Assembly: GCA_000934455.1 (NCBI GenBank)
Contig: KN888733.1
Span: 17,793 to 55,599 of the forward strand
From: Apostichopus parvimensis
Taxonomy: Eukaryota > Echinodermata > Holothuroidea > Aspidochirotida > Stichopodidae
DNA: 37,807 bases
Direction of reading: 5' to 3'
Shown: positions 34,986-37,807 of the stretch, piece by piece
How positions within the stretch are numbered: the stretch's first letter is position 1
How the letters are laid out: each line of letters begins with the position of its first letter
The notes under the pieces: generated by a model
The model's database searches: none
What the model was told of the DNA's origin: nothing
Seen by the model: the letters and a program-made list of their open reading frames with translations, nothing else
Program-made: the position numbers and the translations under genes

Positions 34986-35384
34986 TATACCTGGATAGGG
35001 GTGCTGGTTTAATTCTGCAGTCAAAGAAGGGCACAAACTGATGAACATATTCTACCCACTATCCTCAAGATTCTCCATCACATTGAAATTAGTATTATTG
35101 TGTCATGCTGGCTTCTGGTCAAGTTAACCCTTATCTTATGTGTTGCATCTTAGTTTAACCGTTTGACCTTCAGCTTACTGTAACCAGTGTGAAATATCTA
35201 TATAAACTATAGTTTTCCCTTCCTAAGTATGGTATAACCATATATATCTAGACTGTAAGAGCATACTCATCACAATTCATGTTTTAACCCTGGACGGGAT
35301 CATAGCCTGTCATGCTATACCCAACTAAAGCTATACAATTGACAGCTCGGCATCACCTCCGTCTTGCGGTGCGGTTACTCATAC

Positions 35385-35461
35385 CTCCAGCCGACTAGAT
35401 ATGTGTAACAGCATGCCAAATCCTCGAGCCGGTGTTTCAAATAGTCTCGATGTAACTGATA
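35385..35461 (-). CDS. Candidate coding exon, 77 nt
   Basis: Lies in a locally GC- and CpG-rich block. The minus-strand acceptor CATTCCCTAACTCGTAG and the strong donor GGAG|GTATGAGT bracket 77 nt. In phase 0 (which the 37.6-kb exon would supply) it reads YQLHRDYLKHRLEDLA, then CCYTYLVGW, leaving two bases. One other frame is also open. Its end phase does not match the 30.3-kb exon directly, so another exon would be needed between. The GC-rich block extends beyond the exon on the left, so a repeat fragment is an alternative. Confidence 0.38.
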
Positions 35462-36360
35462 CTACGAGTTAGGGAATGACTTCGTACGAAAAGGTTTGGA
35501 GCAAATTTTGGGGTCTGTAAAATTTCATTTCGAAATAGTGAAAGTGCTAAGTAAGAACCTGTAATCTAAAAATACTACAATTACATCTGTACATTTATTT
35601 AGCATGTTGTTTGGCCATTTTTTCATTGATACATTCTGCTATGCTAAACCAGCTAAGATATTTCCTGGTTGATGGTTAAGTCCCTGTGCCATTCAAGTTT
35701 GCTGCACACTTTCAATACAATTTCATACAGAGAGAGAGAGAGAGCCTCTAGCCTAAATATCAAGGCAGGTAACAATGGTCCGTTTTGCTGCCTCTCGCAT
35801 TTATAAGCTTTATAACGAGTCCGACTGCATCGCTATAACTCATAACCTAATGATAACATACATCTGCATTCATAGATTATTAAGAGTCTGTAAGCTTTGT
35901 GAATTACTGCGACAATCATTCAGCGATAGAAACCATATTTAAGGGTCAATTTTAAACAGTTATCCTAGCTCAAGTGTGCTCTCTACTAAATAGTAAAATC
36001 ATTTAAAAACTTTCAGTCATGATTTTCACTTTCAACGAAACACTTCCTTAGTGTCACCCTTGTCATCATTTGAATGTTGGAGAGGTTTTCGTTATCGAAA
36101 TGAAACGAACAAAAGGAAACTTTTCATCAATTAAATGTAGATTAAAAGGGTGACTGACTGAGTTTAAATTAAAACAACATTCTTGATATCGAAACCCATC
36201 TATAGAGCAACAAACTCTGAATTAAAAGTCCTTCTGACAATAGGCTTAAAACATAAATGTGATAGGTACTGCAATACTGTACAGTACTTGAAATGTCACA
36301 ATTTTTGTGTTTCTATTTCTGAAAAGATTTGTCATTTTCGACACATACATCAAAAGGAAT
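35462..36360. other. Non-coding stretch
   Basis: AT-rich sequence with an AG dinucleotide run at 35,729-35,744. No exon or RNA gene recognised. Confidence 0.55.
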
Positions 36361-36384
36361 CTAATTGAAAAGAACAAGGAAATA

Positions 36385-36430
36385 TTTGATTAGAATGGGA
36401 TTCGAGCCAGTGACCTGAAGATCACACATA
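36385..36430 (-). repeat. Partial tRNA-like sequence (B box only)
   Basis: On the minus strand CACTGGCTCGAATCCCATT resembles a tRNA T-arm with a B box (GGCTCGAATCC). Upstream, where the D and anticodon arms should be, there is a run of T instead. It is probably a fragment of the same SINE-like family as the plus-strand copy at 36,767, in opposite orientation. Confidence 0.5.
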
Positions 36431-36766
36431 AAAAAAAAAATCACTTCGGATGGGTACCCTGCTGCCTGCTTTCTGGGTTGTATCGAATCAAACTTAAGTG
36501 TGATCTCTCCTAACACAGTATTCGAGGAACTATAGCTTCTGACTGGCGCCCCCAACAGTTCAACTAGGAAATAATTTAGTGTTCCTATTTTGTGTAACAG
36601 TTTTGAGGGCTCAGAATTTTGTCATATAAAATACTATGGTCTATGTGTATTTCTGCATATATTTATATTTTGCATAGCAATTTGAGATACGTTACTAGAT
36701 AAAATATTCCCTGGAAATGGCCATGTAGGGGTTTGTACTATCTAGCTATCTATCTAGCTAGGTAAT

Positions 36767-36840
36767 GACTAGATAGCTCAATTGGTAGAGCACTGGGCTT
36801 TTAGCCCTAAGGTAATTGGTTGGAATCCCATTTCTAGCCA
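36767..36840 (+). pseudogene. tRNA-Lys(TTT)-like sequence, probably pseudogene or SINE head
   Basis: The tRNA layout is visible: acceptor GACTAGA pairs with TCTAGCC except one position; D-arm GCTC/GAGC with loop AATTGGTA; anticodon loop CTTTTAG giving TTT; T-arm ATTGG-TTGGAAT-CCCAT. Defects: the usual T-loop TTCGAAT is TTGGAAT, two anticodon-stem pairs fail, and one extra base lies before the 3' acceptor strand. It is therefore unlikely to be a working tRNA. A following TTCTAGACTCTTTTTC tail resembles the one beside the inverted copy near 36,360-36,390, supporting a dispersed family. Confidence 0.6.
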
Positions 36841-37580
36841 AAAAGTTCTAGACTCTTTTTCTTTGTTAATAATTTACCAGTTAAACTTACTGTTGTTTAT
36901 TTATTTGAAAAGAATTTATGTCACTTTTTTTTGGTCAAATCCGATGACATTCACAACTGCAGAAATTAAAGCAATATTTGCAGAGCTTGTAATATTCAAC
37001 AACGTTAAGGACAAAATTTAGTATTACCCCAAAAAAATTCTCCCAAAGGCTGGCAAAAATTCTTAACAGCAATCTAGATAAAAAGTTGCTCAATTTTTTC
37101 TCTTAGGCCTCTGATCAATATTGCTAAGACCGTTCTCAGAAAGATATCATTCTGTTTGACTGATCAGACTAAGAAAAGAAGGTTCACAAATACAATACAT
37201 CTGATCACTCTTCCTCAAGAAAGGATTCTCTGTACAGCAGATGTAAACCATGCATTTGGTTTTAACAGTTAAACCTCTGAAGACTCTGAAGACCAAATGC
37301 TTTGTTTACACATAAGCACGGGTTTCCTACAAAACTTTATGCAATAATAGGCTACCCACTAATTCCTTCCTATTCTTCCCTATATTAAGAGTTTACAGTA
37401 GCTTGAAAGTGTTGGTACAAGTTAGCTGCAGACAAAATACCAAACCGGCAGAGCAAGACTTCCAGGGTACTGAGAAACAAATGGAAGTAACATCCATAAT
37501 TGCACCATCACATCCATTTCACTGATGTCAAAGTTTTGATATCGCGAAATAGTGAGTTGTTTTTTCATATTAATTCTTAC
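36841..37580. other. Probable intron
   Basis: AT-rich. A minus-strand segment after TTTGTTTCTCAG at about 37,486 is open for some 15 codons in phase 0 but lacks a good donor, so it is not called. Confidence 0.45.
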
Positions 37581-37682
37581 CAGCGAGCCGCTGCTGTTAC
37601 TCCCCGATAGTCCCGGAAGATCGACTTCATCGATCTCAAAATCAAAGCATTCATCTTTAGCCTTCCTCTTACGAGCGTGTCT
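37581..37682 (-). CDS. Internal coding exon, basic then acidic
   Basis: A 102-nt minus-strand exon with acceptor CTATCATCATTGCAG and donor CTG|GTAAGA. Thirty-four codons in phase 0 begin RHARKRKAKDECFDFEIDEV and end DLPGLSGSNSSGSL. The basic cluster (RKRKAK) could act as a nuclear localisation signal or a membrane/RNA contact; the acidic and Ser/Gly parts look like a linker. Both are inferences from composition. CpG content is higher than in the flanking introns, as expected of an exon. It is the most upstream exon of the minus-strand gene in the window; its 5' part lies beyond the right edge. Family not recognised. Confidence 0.78.
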
Positions 37683-37730
37683 CTGCAATGATGATAGAAG
37701 TCAGAGGAACGATAGCATGATGTGAATAAA

Positions 37731-37807
37731 GTGTGTATCCTCCATATATGATACCTTTACTGCATTAAGTGTGTATCCTCCATATATGATACCTTTACTG
37801 CATTAAG
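37731..37807. repeat. Perfect 38-bp tandem repeat at window end
   Basis: The unit starts GTGTGTATCCTCCATATATG and ends CTGCATTAA. It occurs at 37,731-37,768 and identically at 37,769-37,806; the last base of the window would start a third copy. It lies 48 bp upstream (in gene orientation) of the 37.6-kb exon, so within an intron. Confidence 0.93.

Larger units (their letters stand above)
33599..35384. other. Non-coding stretch with duplications
   Basis: No supported exon. It contains a poly-C run near 33,764, CCCCACCCCCCCTCC near 34,308, the 34.5-kb duplication and the telomere-like G-rich tract (both listed). The frames at 33,708-33,971 and 34,441-34,671 look random or repeat-derived. Confidence 0.5.

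Noticed and set aside
1..37807. CRISPR arrays, operons, bacterial promoters or viral genes
   Set aside because: None seen; repeats are tandem without spacers, and the layout is that of an animal genome.

Overview
This looks like a window of an animal nuclear genome, probably a marine invertebrate. It is AT-rich, has no long open reading frames, and holds short isolated open segments bounded by GT..AG splice signals. Interspersed repeats (a tRNA-headed SINE, TTAA-flanked MITE-like elements, minisatellites, many poly-C/poly-G runs) and an 875-base N gap point the same way. I suspect an echinoderm from the general look of the repeats, but this is an impression, not a demonstration. Nothing bacterial or viral was recognised. 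All gene calls are exon fragments inferred from splice sites, frame and phase; no protein family could be named with confidence.

Right side (about 27.6-37.7 kb, minus strand): four well-supported exons at 37,581-37,682, 30,271-30,365, 29,956-30,045 and 27,602-27,655. The last three join in frame. They encode a hydrophilic, probably disordered stretch: Lys/Gln-rich, then Glu-rich, then an Asp run made of GAT codons, then a Ser/Asp-rich tail. A candidate exon at 35,385-35,461 and an 11-nt candidate microexon at 27,001-27,011 lie in the same orientation. Weaker minus-strand candidates are at 24,919-24,957 and 19,153-19,384.

Left side (about 3.1-6.8 kb, minus strand): two good exons, 6,674-6,761 and 3,140-3,256, join in phase and encode a leucine-rich, helical-looking segment. 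They may be the 3' part of the right-side gene or belong to a separate gene.

Middle: a CpG-rich block at about 9,640-9,960 with an ETS-type site and a perfect 15-bp palindrome looks like a promoter. Just downstream on the plus strand is a possible first coding exon (ATG at 9,997). Its splice phase fits a plus-strand exon at 12,039-12,127, whose end phase fits a plus exon at 25,277. If all are real, a plus-strand gene lies nested in, or interleaved with, minus-strand exons.

Repeats: an 18-unit minisatellite (13.57-14.09 kb), an AT-only array (8.74-8.88 kb), several local duplications of about 60-220 bp, two elements with TTAA ends and terminal inverted repeats (16.65-17.28 and 33.22-33.60 kb), a SINE with a tRNA-Val-like head (about 25.74-26.17 kb), a tRNA-Lys-like sequence (36.77-36.84 kb), a small repeat family carrying a splice-donor-like sequence, G-quadruplex-prone tracts, and a 38-bp perfect tandem repeat at the right end.
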